This document shows, piece by piece, positions 20,055-28,941 of a stretch of DNA of 64,000 nucleotides; the first letter of the stretch is position 1, and each line of letters opens with the position of its first letter. The stretch comes from Deltaproteobacteria bacterium UBA6106 (GTDB taxonomy: Bacteria > Desulfobacterota > Syntrophorhabdia > Syntrophorhabdales > Syntrophorhabdaceae). Below the pieces are notes generated by a model. That model did not search any database. It was given only the letters and a program-made list of their open reading frames with translations, and was not told where the DNA came from. Made by a program: the position numbers and the translations under genes. The stretch is from assembly GCA_002428485.1 (NCBI GenBank), contig DIWM01000053.1, positions 62,001 through 126,000 on the forward strand, read 5' to 3'.

Positions 20055-20834
20055 ATGCAGTACGTTGTCGATCTGAATTGCGATATGGGCGAGTCCTTCG
20101 GGGATTATACGCTCGGCAACGACAACGAGGTCATAAAGCACATAACGTCGTCGAATATCGCCTGCGGCTTCCACGCCTCGGATCCGAATGTGATGGAAAA
20201 GACGGTCAGGTTATGCCTGGAGCATCATGTGATGGCAGGCGCCCACCCCGGTTATCCCGACCTGATGGGCTTTGGAAGGAGGTTCATGGAGGTAAGCGGG
20301 GACGATCTGGTGAACTACGTTCTCTACCAGGCCGGGGCGCTCAGCGGCTTTCTGGCCCTTCACGGCATGCCCCTCCAGCATATAAAGATGCACGGGGCGC
20401 TCTATAATTCTTTGGTCAACAACGACAAGACATACCTCAGGATCGTTGAAGCAGCGGCGAAGGCCTTTGGCGATGTTATTTTTTTAACCCTCGGCACGAT
20501 AAAGACAGCGGAGCTTAAAAAGGCATGCAGGCAGAAAGGGATCAGGGTCGCCCTCGAGGGATTTCCCGACAGGATGTATACCGATGAAGGCGAGCTTCTT
20601 CCCAGGAAATACAAGGAAGCTGTCCTGAAGGACCCTGAGCTCATCGCCAGGAGGGCGGTAAGGATGGTAAAAGAAAAGGGGGTCGAAAGCATCAATGGCC
20701 GCTGGATCGCAATGGAACTCGATACCATGTGCATCCACGGAGATAACATGGAGAGCATAGAGGCGGCGCAGAAGATTCGTGAATATTCGATCACCGAAGG
20801 CATAACCGTCAAACCGCTCTGCGAGTTTGTGTAA
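20055..20834 (+). CDS. pxpA: 5-oxoprolinase subunit A (LamB/YcsF family)
   Basis: With PxpB and PxpC, opens 5-oxoproline (pyroglutamate) to glutamate using ATP in the cytoplasm. At 259 residues it is of usual length, and the family hallmarks are present: VDLNCDMGESFGDY, SSNIACGFHASDP, AGAHPGYPDLMGFGRR, and HIKMHGALYNSL. First of three tightly packed pxp genes (3 bases to pxpB). A branched-chain-type ABC transporter and a YcsI-family gene follow, which together suggest uptake and use of oxoproline or a related amino acid. Confidence 0.94.
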   Translation: MQYVVDLNCDMGESFGDYTLGNDNEVIKHITSSNIACGFHASDPNVMEKTVRLCLEHHVMAGAHPGYPDLMGFGRRFMEVSGDDLVNYVLYQAGALSGFLALHGMPLQHIKMHGALYNSLVNNDKTYLRIVEAAAKAFGDVIFLTLGTIKTAELKKACRQKGIRVALEGFPDRMYTDEGELLPRKYKEAVLKDPELIARRAVRMVKEKGVESINGRWIAMELDTMCIHGDNMESIEAAQKIREYSITEGITVKPLCEFV

Positions 20835-20837
20835 ATA

Positions 20838-21479
20838 ATGAACTGGGCGCGATATGGAGAGGAGGGTATCCGGATCGTTTTTGGCAATACCGTCAGCGCC
20901 GATGTCCACGAGAAGGTAAGGCGGTATTATTTTTTCCTCAAGTCTCTTCGTCTGCAGGAAATAATCGACATCATCCCATCCTTTACGACCTGCATCATTC
21001 ACTTCAACGATCAACTGACGGATTTCGACACCCTTATTGCACATGTGCGGGAGAAGGAGGGAGACCTGCAGAAAATAGATATTCCCACCCCTGTATCCCA
21101 TACCATTCCGGTGATGTATGGCGGCCAGTACGGGCCGGATATGGAGTTTGTTTGCTCTTATGCCGGTCTCGCGCCGGATGAGATTATCGAGATCCATGCC
21201 GGTACTGTCTATACGGTGTTTGCAGTCGGTTTTATACCTGGTTTTCCTTACATGGGAACGCTGGACAAGAGGCTCTTTGTGCCGCGGCTTGAGACCCCTC
21301 GCCTGAAGGTGAACGAAGGGTCTGTGGGGATCGCACAGTATCAGACAGGTATATACTCTTTTGAATCTCCCGGAGGATGGCGGATAATCGGCAAGACAGA
21401 CAGGATGCTTTTCGATCACAGGCAGGAGCCGTACAGTCTTATGAAGATCGGCGACCAGGTGAGGTTTGTCCCGGTATGA
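20838..21479 (+). CDS. pxpB: 5-oxoprolinase subunit B (KipI family)
   Basis: A 213-residue protein of the KipI/PxpB family, partner of PxpC in the oxoprolinase. The C-terminal cyclophilin-like half carries GFIPGFPYMGTLDKRL and PRLKVNEGSVGIAQYQTGIYSFESPGGW (only parts quoted), both typical. In Bacillus, KipI was first described as a KinA inhibitor, but no such role is expected here. The stop overlaps the pxpC start by four bases (ATGA). Confidence 0.93.
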   Translation: MNWARYGEEGIRIVFGNTVSADVHEKVRRYYFFLKSLRLQEIIDIIPSFTTCIIHFNDQLTDFDTLIAHVREKEGDLQKIDIPTPVSHTIPVMYGGQYGPDMEFVCSYAGLAPDEIIEIHAGTVYTVFAVGFIPGFPYMGTLDKRLFVPRLETPRLKVNEGSVGIAQYQTGIYSFESPGGWRIIGKTDRMLFDHRQEPYSLMKIGDQVRFVPV

Positions 21480-22414
21480 TGGAGATCGTCAACCCGGCAT
21501 GGCTTTCAATGGTGGTGGACGGCGGACGATACGGTCACGCAGATATCGGCGTTCCCCCGTCGCCGGCACTCGACAGATACGCATATACGGCGCTGTGCCG
21601 TCTTCTGGGATACGCCGCCGGCATAGCTGCCATTGAGGTCATTGGCAACGATTTCTCGCTGAAGGTTGATAGAGATCTGTCCTGCGCGATCACCGGGGCC
21701 CGGGTTACAGCGTTTGCCGGCAGCATGCCGGTAGCTCCCTGGAAGGTGTTCATGGCGAAGGCCGGCAGCACCATCAGGGTAAAAGAGGCCATTGAGGGGC
21801 TTCGCTATTATATTGGTTTTTCCGGCATTATAGATGTGGCAAAGGTGGCAGGGAGCTGTACGACAAACCTGGAGTGCCGTTTCGGCGGTTACTTTGGGAG
21901 ACCATTCCTGAAAGGCGACAGGATAGCGCTGAAGGACGTTCGCGATGCAGGCGAAAGGGCCATTGACGAATCGCTGATCCCGTCGATGAAGGCGCCCCAT
22001 ATTCTGAGGATAATTGACGGCGAGGAAAGGGACCGTTTCTCTCCGGAAACGTTGAAGAGTTTGTTTGAAAAAGGCGGGGACCCGTGGTATAAAGTAACGA
22101 CGAAAACGAACAGAACAGGGATACGCCTGGAAGGCAGACCTCTCGAATTCAGAAAGGGGACGGAGCAAAGCATTATCTCCGAAGGGATTTTGCCTGGCGT
22201 TGTTCAGGTTCCTGGCGGCGGACAGCCGATCATTGTGCTGTACGAGAGAACAATAGGCGGTTACGCGAGGATCGGTCATGTGATAAAGGCCGACCGCGAC
22301 CTGCTTGCCCATCTTAAGCCCCTGGATAAGGTAAGGTTCCAAAGGATCACACGGGGGGAAGCCGAAAGGCTGTGGAACGAGAAAACAACACAATATTATA
22401 ACATGTTACCATAA
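21476..22414 (+). CDS. pxpC: 5-oxoprolinase subunit C (KipA family)
   Basis: A 312-residue biotin-dependent carboxylase-like (AHS2/KipA) domain protein, third subunit of the prokaryotic oxoprolinase. Markers are the N-terminal SMVVDGGRYGHADIGVPPSP and the later GILPGVVQVPGGGQPIIVL. The ATG at 21476 overlaps the pxpB stop; a longer frame starting at 21377 lies inside pxpB and is not favoured. About 60 bases separate it from the transporter genes. Confidence 0.93.
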   Translation: MMEIVNPAWLSMVVDGGRYGHADIGVPPSPALDRYAYTALCRLLGYAAGIAAIEVIGNDFSLKVDRDLSCAITGARVTAFAGSMPVAPWKVFMAKAGSTIRVKEAIEGLRYYIGFSGIIDVAKVAGSCTTNLECRFGGYFGRPFLKGDRIALKDVRDAGERAIDESLIPSMKAPHILRIIDGEERDRFSPETLKSLFEKGGDPWYKVTTKTNRTGIRLEGRPLEFRKGTEQSIISEGILPGVVQVPGGGQPIIVLYERTIGGYARIGHVIKADRDLLAHLKPLDKVRFQRITRGEAERLWNEKTTQYYNMLP

Positions 22415-22477
22415 TCAAGAAGATCATATTTGTATTCATCATAGATCTTGAAAGAAAATAAACCAGGAGGGGTAGTG

Positions 22478-23779
22478 ATGAAGATCAGGAATGTGGCAGT
22501 TTTTTCATTGGTATTGTTCCTTTCACTGCTTGTTGCTTCACCGGCAGTTTTTTCCGCAGAGAAAGAGGTCAAGATAGGCGTGCTCTACCCGCTTTCCGGC
22601 GCTCTCGCAACGATAGGGAGGGACCTCCAGAGGGCCGCCGAGCTGACCGCTGACATCATCAACAACAAGGCGCCGGGCGTGGATATTCCCATGGCTCAAT
22701 GGGGCGGGATACCGAACCTGGGGGGCGCGAAGATCAAATTGATCTTTAAAGACCACAGGGGGGAACCTGACCGCGGGGCCGATCTCGCAAAGAGCCTTAT
22801 ACTCGACGACAAGGTTGTGGGGCTTATGGGCGCATACAACAGCGCGGTGACAAAGACCGTAAGCGCTGTAGCCGAGAGATACGGAATTCCCATGATCAAT
22901 GACTCATCCACGTCTCCCGATCTGACGGAAAGGGGCTTTAAGTGGTTCTGGAGGACAACTCCTCATGACAACTATTTCAACAGGGATCTCTTTGAGCTGC
23001 TGAAAGGTCTTACAGAAGGCAAGGTAAAAGGCGTCAAGGCTGTCCCGAAAAAGGACCTCCAGAATCTCGCCTATGCCTGCGAGAATACCGAATGGGGTTC
23101 AAGCGTTGCAAAGTCGATCGAAGGTTACGCGAAAGAATACGGCTTTACGATCACCAAGGGACTCCTTTACAACGCAAACGCGCCTGATCTCACATCCGAG
23201 GCGAAGGCTCTTGTCGCTGCCAAGCCGGCAGCAATGCTCTTTGCCGCATACCTTTCCGACTCGCTCCTTATGATCAGGACATTGAAGGGGATGAAGGCGC
23301 AGACGAAATTTTTCTGGGGACAGGATGCCGGTTTCGAGATGGCTGATTTCGCAAAGACCCTCGGTGCAGATATAAACGGTGTTCTGACAAGGACGGTCTT
23401 TATCGACAAGATCACAAGGGTGAAAAAGGTCGCCGGCCAGGTCAATGCACTCTATAAAAAGAAATATGGCGATGACCTGACAGGCGCCACCGCAAGATCG
23501 GTTGTCGGCGTCCAGGCATGGGCATATGTGCTGAACAAGGCAGCGAGCACAGACCCGAAGGCGATCCAGAAGGCCTGCAATGAGATCAACATCCCTGCAA
23601 CTGATCTTGTAATGCCGTGGGCAGGCGTGAAGTTTGACGCCAAAGGACAGAATGTTCTCGGCAGGGGCCTTATCGGTCAGTATCAGAAAACAGCGGACGG
23701 CAAGATCAGCCTCGAGATCGTCTATCCTTTTGATCTTGCAACGGCCAATTTCATCTATCCTTTCCCGGGATGGAAATAG
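22478..23779 (+). CDS. ABC transporter substrate-binding protein, branched-chain amino-acid type
   Basis: A 433-residue periplasmic receptor of the LivK/LivJ (type I) fold. A signal peptide (MKIRNVAVFSLVLFLSLLVA) precedes KIGVLYPLSGALATIGRDLQ, the usual first ligand-contact loop, and GLMGAYNSAVTKTVSAVAE with the second. The start at 22478 follows a strong AGGAGGGG. It is longer than E. coli LivK (about 369 aa), as in many urea, amide and carboxylate receptors of this family. It is the first gene of a five-gene transporter unit following pxpABC, so oxoproline, glutamate or a peptide-derived acid are plausible ligands. Confidence 0.9.
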   Translation: MKIRNVAVFSLVLFLSLLVASPAVFSAEKEVKIGVLYPLSGALATIGRDLQRAAELTADIINNKAPGVDIPMAQWGGIPNLGGAKIKLIFKDHRGEPDRGADLAKSLILDDKVVGLMGAYNSAVTKTVSAVAERYGIPMINDSSTSPDLTERGFKWFWRTTPHDNYFNRDLFELLKGLTEGKVKGVKAVPKKDLQNLAYACENTEWGSSVAKSIEGYAKEYGFTITKGLLYNANAPDLTSEAKALVAAKPAAMLFAAYLSDSLLMIRTLKGMKAQTKFFWGQDAGFEMADFAKTLGADINGVLTRTVFIDKITRVKKVAGQVNALYKKKYGDDLTGATARSVVGVQAWAYVLNKAASTDPKAIQKACNEINIPATDLVMPWAGVKFDAKGQNVLGRGLIGQYQKTADGKISLEIVYPFDLATANFIYPFPGWK

Positions 23780-23798
23780 ACAGAAAATGCGAAGATGC

Positions 23799-23842
23799 GA
23801 AGATGAGGGGATGAGATTGTCTATGCCGGACGTCTCATCTTC
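23799..23842 (+). terminator. Stem-loop between binding-protein gene and permease gene
   Basis: GAAGATGAG (23799-23807) and CTCATCTTC (23834-23842) can pair around a 26-base loop, in the 94-base gap after the binding-protein gene. Such hairpins usually stabilise the upstream message or reduce read-through so that the receptor outnumbers the membrane subunits. No strong T-run follows. Confidence 0.4.
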
Positions 23843-23873
23843 TTAACTTCTCATTTTATTCAAGGTTGGATCT

Positions 23874-24761
23874 ATGCTTATAGCTGACGCACTGCTCCAG
23901 GGTATACTTATGGGGCTTCTTTTTGCCCTTGTCTCCCTTGGCCTCACGGTGATATTCGGGGTGATGGACATCGTTAACTTTGCCCACGGGGAATTCCTTA
24001 TGCTCGGGATGTACTCCGTTTATTGGGCGAACTTTTTTTTTCATATCGATCCCCTCATCGCCCTCCCGGTGTCGGCCGTTGTCGGAGCGCTCCTGGGGCT
24101 TGCATCATATTACTGGTTCATCAAGTACCTCCTCAGGGGGCCGGCGATCGCCCAGCTTTTCGGCACCTTCGGGCTCATGCTTTTTTTGCAGTATTTCGCC
24201 ATGTTCCTCTTCAGCGCCGATTACCGGATGATCGATAAGGGGCTTCTCGTCGGGAAGAGCCTCTCTGTGGGGCCCTTCATCTTCGACTGGACAAAGCTCG
24301 CCGCAGGGATCTTAAGCCTCGTAGCCTTTGCCGTTGTCTACTATTTCCTCCATAAAACAAAGACAGGAAAGGCGCTCCAGGCAACATCTCTCAACAAAGA
24401 AGCGGCGTCCTATATGGGCATCAGGACGGACCGGATGAATGCCATCGCATGGGCGATAGGAGGAGGCACCGTGGGGATGGCAGGCGGGCTGCTTGTAAAC
24501 TTCTACTATGCCTACCCGATGGTGGGGATACTCTTCGTAATGATCGCCTTTGCCTGCGTTGCCCTCGGCGGCTTCGGGAGCATCAAGGGGGTCTTTTTCG
24601 CGGGGCTGCTCGTCGGCATCCTGGAGATGATCTTTCCTGTTTTCGGCCATCTTATCGGCTCTGATTTTCTCGGGCCCCACTTCAAGTTTACCGTTGTGTA
24701 CCTCGCATACTTCATTATCGTGGTCGTCAGGCCCCAGGGATTGTTCGGATGGAAAAACTGA
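23874..24761 (+). CDS. livH: Branched-chain-type ABC transporter permease (LivH)
   Basis: A 295-residue permease of about eight helices. The LivH signature appears as LGLTVIFGVMDIVNFAHGEFLMLGMY (partial), followed by GKALQATSLNKEAASYMGI, the cytoplasmic coupling loop that meets the ATPases. It overlaps livM by 13 bases. It should work with the receptor upstream and with LivM, LivG and LivF downstream. Confidence 0.92.
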   Translation: MLIADALLQGILMGLLFALVSLGLTVIFGVMDIVNFAHGEFLMLGMYSVYWANFFFHIDPLIALPVSAVVGALLGLASYYWFIKYLLRGPAIAQLFGTFGLMLFLQYFAMFLFSADYRMIDKGLLVGKSLSVGPFIFDWTKLAAGILSLVAFAVVYYFLHKTKTGKALQATSLNKEAASYMGIRTDRMNAIAWAIGGGTVGMAGGLLVNFYYAYPMVGILFVMIAFACVALGGFGSIKGVFFAGLLVGILEMIFPVFGHLIGSDFLGPHFKFTVVYLAYFIIVVVRPQGLFGWKN

Positions 24762-25747
24762 AAGACGCCCTCAACTTCAGTGATTTCTCAAAAGCAGAGC
24801 GGATCGGCCTTATCATCTTTTCTGTTTTTCTCCTTACCTTTCCCTGGATAGGCGCCGGCTCTTTCACGACGACTGTCATGATCCAGTTCCTTCTCTTTTC
24901 CCTCTTCGGGATGGGGTGGAACACGATAGGCGGATACGGCGGACAGGTTGAGCTCGGCAAGGCGCAATACGTAGGGATCGGCTCCTATACCGTAGCGCTC
25001 ATGATGGTCTGGTGGAAGGTACCTTTCTGGGTCTCCATGCCGATCGGCATCCTTATCGCCGTCGGGTATTCATTCATCATCGGGTATCCGCTCTTCCGGC
25101 TCAAGGGGCACTACTTCGCTATTGCAACCATCTGCACGTCGCTTGTACTCAAGGATATCTTCGACAACTGGAACCTCGTGGGCGCCGCGAAAGGCATAGA
25201 GCTGCCCATCCATGACCACCCGGATTTTCTGTACATGCAGTTCAAATCGGACACCTACTATTACTATTTTATCATGGCGCTTTTCTATATAGGCCTCTTC
25301 TACATGAACTGGTTCAGGAAATCGAAGCTCGGATACCAGCTACGGATGATCAAGGACGATGAAAACGCTGCGGAAAGCCTGGGGATCGATATCCGCTGGT
25401 GCAAGATCAAGGCATACTCTATCGCATCAGCCTTTGTCGCTGTCGGCGGCGGTTTTATGGCCGTGTACAACCTTTACATAGACCCTGCTTCTACCATGGA
25501 GCTGTCCCTTTCGATCAAGATAGCCCTTATGGCGATGCTGGGCGGTGCTGCCTCTCTCTGGGGGCCGATTATAGGCGCGGCATTTCTTGTCCCCCTCGAC
25601 CGGTTCCTCGGAAGCTGGCTCGGCGGGCAGAAAGGGCTGACCGGGATCGATTTTATGATCTATGCAGGCCTTATCATGATCGTTTCGGCATACCAGCCCC
25701 GCGGCATATGGGGGATCATTGAACAGTTCAGGAAAAGGGGGCATTAG
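24749..25747 (+). CDS. livM: Branched-chain-type ABC transporter permease (LivM)
   Basis: A 332-residue second permease. The diagnostic region GGYGGQVELGKAQYVGIGSY matches the LivM GYAGQxSLGHAAFFGIGAY motif, with Glu and Lys in place of Ser and His. The coupling loop IKDDENAAESLGIDIRWCKI is also typical. Ends 2 bases before livG. Confidence 0.92.
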   Translation: MEKLKDALNFSDFSKAERIGLIIFSVFLLTFPWIGAGSFTTTVMIQFLLFSLFGMGWNTIGGYGGQVELGKAQYVGIGSYTVALMMVWWKVPFWVSMPIGILIAVGYSFIIGYPLFRLKGHYFAIATICTSLVLKDIFDNWNLVGAAKGIELPIHDHPDFLYMQFKSDTYYYYFIMALFYIGLFYMNWFRKSKLGYQLRMIKDDENAAESLGIDIRWCKIKAYSIASAFVAVGGGFMAVYNLYIDPASTMELSLSIKIALMAMLGGAASLWGPIIGAAFLVPLDRFLGSWLGGQKGLTGIDFMIYAGLIMIVSAYQPRGIWGIIEQFRKRGH

Positions 25748-25749
25748 AG

Positions 25750-26481
25750 GTGTCTTTTCTGACGGTTGAAAATATCGTGAAGGATTTTGGCGGGCTCGTT
25801 GCGAACAATAACATATCCTTTGCAATTGAGGAAGGGGAGATAATCGGCCTTATCGGCCCTAACGGCGCCGGCAAGACGACGCTTTTCAACTGTATCGTCG
25901 GCTACCACAGGCCGGATTCAGGGAAGGTTACCTTCAGGGAGAAGGATATAACCGGCTTCAAGCCTTTCGAGACCAACCGTGCAGGGATCGGCAGGACATT
26001 CCAGATCATGAAGGTAACGACAGGGATGACAGTTCTTGAAAATGTTATGGTGGGTTCCTTCTGCAGGACCAATGACAGGAATACGGCACGGGGCGAGGCG
26101 CTTCACGTCCTCGGGGACCTTGCCCTTGATGCAGTGAAAGACTATTACATCAACGAGCTCCCTATCGCTATCCAGAGGAAGGTGGGGCTTGCCAGGGCGC
26201 TTGCTACGAAGCCCGCGCTCCTTATGCTTGATGAGGTTGCTTCAGGGCTTAACCCAACTGAGATAGAAGAGGTGGTAGAGCTCCTGAGAAGGCTGAACAG
26301 CGCGAAAAAGATTACGCTCTTCCTCATAGAGCACATCATGGAGATGGTAATGAAGGTGTCCCAGCGGGTGATCGTCCTCGATTACGGGGAGAAGATCGCC
26401 GAAGGGCTGCCTGCTGATATCGTAAAAAATGAGAACGTGATCAAGGCATACCTGGGGGAGAAATATGCTCAAGGTCTCTGA
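25750..26481 (+). CDS. livG: Branched-chain-type ABC transporter ATPase (LivG)
   Basis: A 243-residue ATPase. Walker A is GPNGAGKTTLFN, the Q-loop lies in GRTFQIMKV, and Walker B is LLMLDEVASGLNPTEIEE. The signature motif, normally LSGGQ, reads LPIAIQRKVGLARAL: the Ser-Gly-Gly core is missing although flanking residues are kept. LivG-type ATPases often have LSYGxQR at this place, so this is a stronger deviation than usual. The GTG start at 25750 sits after GAGG. It overlaps livF by 17 bases. Confidence 0.92.
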   Translation: MSFLTVENIVKDFGGLVANNNISFAIEEGEIIGLIGPNGAGKTTLFNCIVGYHRPDSGKVTFREKDITGFKPFETNRAGIGRTFQIMKVTTGMTVLENVMVGSFCRTNDRNTARGEALHVLGDLALDAVKDYYINELPIAIQRKVGLARALATKPALLMLDEVASGLNPTEIEEVVELLRRLNSAKKITLFLIEHIMEMVMKVSQRVIVLDYGEKIAEGLPADIVKNENVIKAYLGEKYAQGL

Positions 26482-27169
26482 AATAGAGGTCAGGTACAGC
26501 GGGATCCCGATCATACACAACGTATCGCTCGTGGTGAACGATGGCGAGCTTATTACCGTTGTAGGCGCGAACGGCGCCGGGAAATCGACGCTGCTCAAGA
26601 CCATCGCAGGCGCCCTTCACACGTCAAAAGGCACGATCCATTTCGGGAACGAGGAGATACAGGGCCTGTCTACTCCGGAGATCGTACGGCGGGGCATCAC
26701 GTACGTCCCTGAAGCACGCCTCATATTCGGCCCTCTGACCGTTGAGGAGAACCTGGAGATAGGTGCATATATTGTAAATGATGCAGCGCAAAAGAAAAAC
26801 AACCTCGATTACGTCTATCACCTTTTCCCGCGCCTCGCAGACAGAAAAAAACAGCCGGGCGGTACATTGTCGGGTGGCGAGCAGCAGATGCTTGCGATCG
26901 GGAGAGGGCTCATGTCAAATCCGAAGCTCCTCATGCTCGATGAGCCTTCGCTGGGGCTTATGCCCAAACTCGTTGACGAGATGCTCGGTGCTGTGGCCAA
27001 ATTGCGCGGCGCCGGGAAGACCATACTCCTTGTGGAGCAGAACGTCAGGGAATCTCTTGAGCTGGCGGACCGCGGCTATGTGCTGCAGACCGGACGCACG
27101 ATACTGGAAGGAACCGGCAATGAGCTTCTCAATACCGAATCGATCAGGAAGGCGTTTCTGGGATTATGA
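26465..27169 (+). CDS. livF: Branched-chain-type ABC transporter ATPase (LivF)
   Basis: A 234-residue ATPase with Walker A GANGAGKSTLLK, a canonical signature LSGGEQQMLAIGRGLM, Walker B LLMLDEPSLGLMPKLV, and the His-loop region replaced by Gln in VEQNVRESLELADRGYVLQTG as is normal for LivF. Because LivG lacks a normal signature motif, the canonical ATP site may be formed mainly with the LivF signature. Confidence 0.93.
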   Translation: MLKVSEIEVRYSGIPIIHNVSLVVNDGELITVVGANGAGKSTLLKTIAGALHTSKGTIHFGNEEIQGLSTPEIVRRGITYVPEARLIFGPLTVEENLEIGAYIVNDAAQKKNNLDYVYHLFPRLADRKKQPGGTLSGGEQQMLAIGRGLMSNPKLLMLDEPSLGLMPKLVDEMLGAVAKLRGAGKTILLVEQNVRESLELADRGYVLQTGRTILEGTGNELLNTESIRKAFLGL

Positions 27170-27195
27170 TGAAATGCGGCTCATAGCTCACTGCG

Positions 27196-27410
27196 GAACA
27201 CCCGTAAGTCGTGAGGCGTAAGTCGTAAGGGGACAAAAAATCTGTTCAACGTCCAATGTTTGACAAAACAGATACCGGATGCTGGATTCTAGATGTATTA
27301 AACAAGGAACGAGGTGCGAGGAACGAGGTTCTCACCTTTTACCTTTCACTTTTCACCTTTCACAGAGGTTTTATCGCTTGACGACTTACGGCTTTCGTGC
27401 TGTCTGCCTG
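27196..27410. repeat. Family E, about 200-bp dispersed repeat (left copy)
   Basis: From acccgtaagtcgtgaggcg to gacttacggctttcgtgctg, this stretch is an inverted copy of 29440-29636, with matching inner segments (ttaaacaaggaacgaggt, acctttcacttttcacc, gaggttttatcgcttgacg). It contains the intact 13-base IS110 target TCGTGAGGCGTAA at 27209-27221, unoccupied. No gene is seen between livF and the YcsI-family start. Confidence 0.75.
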
Positions 27411-27429
27411 TTTAGCTAAAGGAGAAAAC

Positions 27430-28227
27430 ATGAAAAGAACGACAAAACAATACGATGATCCGAAAAAGGTCAGGGCTATGATCCGCAAGGGCGGGTGGAG
27501 AAAGCCCACCGCGGGGCTTGCACCCGGCTATGCGCAGGCGAACCTCGTGATCCTTCCGCAAAGGTATGCCTTTGATTTTCTGCTTTTTTGCCAGAGGAAT
27601 CCAAAGCCATGTCCGCTCCTTGAGGTGCTGGAGCCGGGCAGGTTTAGAACGGACTATTTATCTTCGAAGGCCGATATACGCATTGACCTTCCCCTGTATA
27701 ATATCTACAGAGAAGGAAATCTGCAGAAGGCCGTTACCGGGATAAAGGAGCTCTGGCAGGAGGATTTCATTACATTCCTTATTGGCTGCAGCTATTCTTT
27801 TGAGGAAGCGCTCATCCGTGCCGGAATTCCAGTCCGCCACATCGAGGAAGGGAAGAACGTTCCCATGTATATAACCGACATCCCCTGCAATGACGGCGGT
27901 ATCTTCAAGGGGACGCTTGTTGTCACTATGCGCCCGATGCCTCCCGAAAGGGTTGTGCCTGCCGTCCGGATCACCTCACGATATACCTCAGTCCACGGCG
28001 GTCCGGTGCACATCGGGAACCCGGCAGCGATCGGGATCAAGAACATCGGGCGGCCGGATTTCGGGGAGGCCGTGACCATAAAGAAGGGTGAGGTCCCCTT
28101 GTTCTGGGCCTGTGGCGTGACGCCCCAGGTCGCGGTAATGAAAGCAAAACCGGACATCTGCATTACCCATGCCCCCGGGCATATGTTTATTTCCGACGTC
28201 CTCAACGAAGAGCTGGCAAATCAGTAG
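27430..28227 (+). CDS. YcsI/DUF1445 family protein (putative hydro-lyase)
   Basis: A 265-residue protein of the YcsI family, annotated elsewhere as putative hydro-lyase and related to the D-glutamate cyclase family. Visible segments: MIRKGGWRKPTAGLAPGYAQANLVILP, then FLIGCSYSFEEALIRAGIPVRHIEEGKNVPMYIT (partial quotes), and TRSxxHGGPVHIGxPAAIGI-like HGGPVHIGNPAAIGIKNIG with conserved His residues. The start follows AAAGGAG. In Bacillus, ycsI sits in the same operon as the oxoprolinase genes. Its position here, after pxpABC and the transporter, supports a shared role in oxoproline or D-glutamate metabolism. Confidence 0.85.
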   Translation: MKRTTKQYDDPKKVRAMIRKGGWRKPTAGLAPGYAQANLVILPQRYAFDFLLFCQRNPKPCPLLEVLEPGRFRTDYLSSKADIRIDLPLYNIYREGNLQKAVTGIKELWQEDFITFLIGCSYSFEEALIRAGIPVRHIEEGKNVPMYITDIPCNDGGIFKGTLVVTMRPMPPERVVPAVRITSRYTSVHGGPVHIGNPAAIGIKNIGRPDFGEAVTIKKGEVPLFWACGVTPQVAVMKAKPDICITHAPGHMFISDVLNEELANQ

Positions 28228-28548
28228 TCCAAAATCAGCTCATGGCTCATAGCTGATAGCTCATAGCAAAATCAAATCCTAAATCCGAATATCGAAATCC
28301 TTAACAAATCCGAATGTCCAAAATTCAAAACGTGGGAAGCATGCATTTGTTTTGAACATTTGATATTTGAGTTTTTATATTGTTTAGAGTTTAGTGCTTC
28401 GATATTAGGATTTGAAGCCGACGGCCATCTATTATTCGCTGCCCTTCTGAGATAATTTTACGAGAATTTATTAAGTTTCCCCGGTCGCGATCGATAATAA
28501 TGTTGAGTATGCTTTGAGCAGCTATTTATACAGATACGGAGGCCTTAT
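28228..28548. repeat. Gene-free interval with family D and A repeats and a sigma-28 promoter
   Basis: Family D words (cagctcatggctcatagctg) at 28236-28268 lead into a family A copy to about 28415 (cctaaatccgaat, tttgaacatttgatattt, ttagtgcttcg). From 28420 the sequence is unique and holds the chemotaxis promoter at 28471-28497. No small gene is supported. Confidence 0.7.
28471..28497 (+). promoter_or_regulatory. Sigma-28 (FliA) type promoter upstream of cheY
   Basis: TTAAGTTT, an 11-base spacer and ATCGATAA closely follow the flagellar sigma-28 consensus TAAAGTTT-N11-GCCGATAA (7 of 8 and 6 of 8 matches). The start would be near 28505, about 44 bases before the cheY ATG. The same element recurs at 29950-29976. 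Confidence 0.65.
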
Positions 28549-28923
28549 ATGAAAGTCCTTGTAGTTGACGATTTTGCGACAATGCGAAAGATCATCAAGA
28601 ATGTGCTGAAACAGATCAACGTGGACAGCGTTCTGGAGGCGGAGAACGGCAAGCACGCCCTTACCGTCTTAAAAGGCGATACCGTTGATCTTATTATCAG
28701 CGACTGGATCATGCCGGAGATGACGGGGATAGAGTTCCTTAAGGCGTGCAAGGCGGACGACGCAATAAAAAAGATACCATTCATAATGGTCACTGCCGAA
28801 GCCCAGAAGGATAATATCATGGAGGCGATCAAGTCAGGCGTTGACAATTATATCGTCAAACCCTTTACCCCTGAAAAGCTTAAAGATGCAATCGATAAGG
28901 CAAAAGCCCGCGCGGCTCAGTGA
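28549..28923 (+). CDS. cheY: Chemotaxis response regulator CheY
   Basis: A 124-residue single receiver domain. The acidic pocket is in VLVVDDFATMRK, the phosphorylated Asp in DLIISDWIMPEMTG, and the conserved Lys in YIVKPFTPEKL. Phospho-CheY should bind the flagellar switch. It is preceded by an ACGGAGG ribosome site and a sigma-28-like promoter. Next to it is a CheX-type phosphatase gene, which would reset the signal. Confidence 0.93.
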   Translation: MKVLVVDDFATMRKIIKNVLKQINVDSVLEAENGKHALTVLKGDTVDLIISDWIMPEMTGIEFLKACKADDAIKKIPFIMVTAEAQKDNIMEAIKSGVDNYIVKPFTPEKLKDAIDKAKARAAQ

Positions 28924-28941
28924 TAACCCATGGAGGATGCA

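Noticed and set aside
20484..21419. Minus-strand frame of 311 codons opposite pxpA and pxpB
   Set aside because: Overlaps two certain genes and has no recognisable domain.
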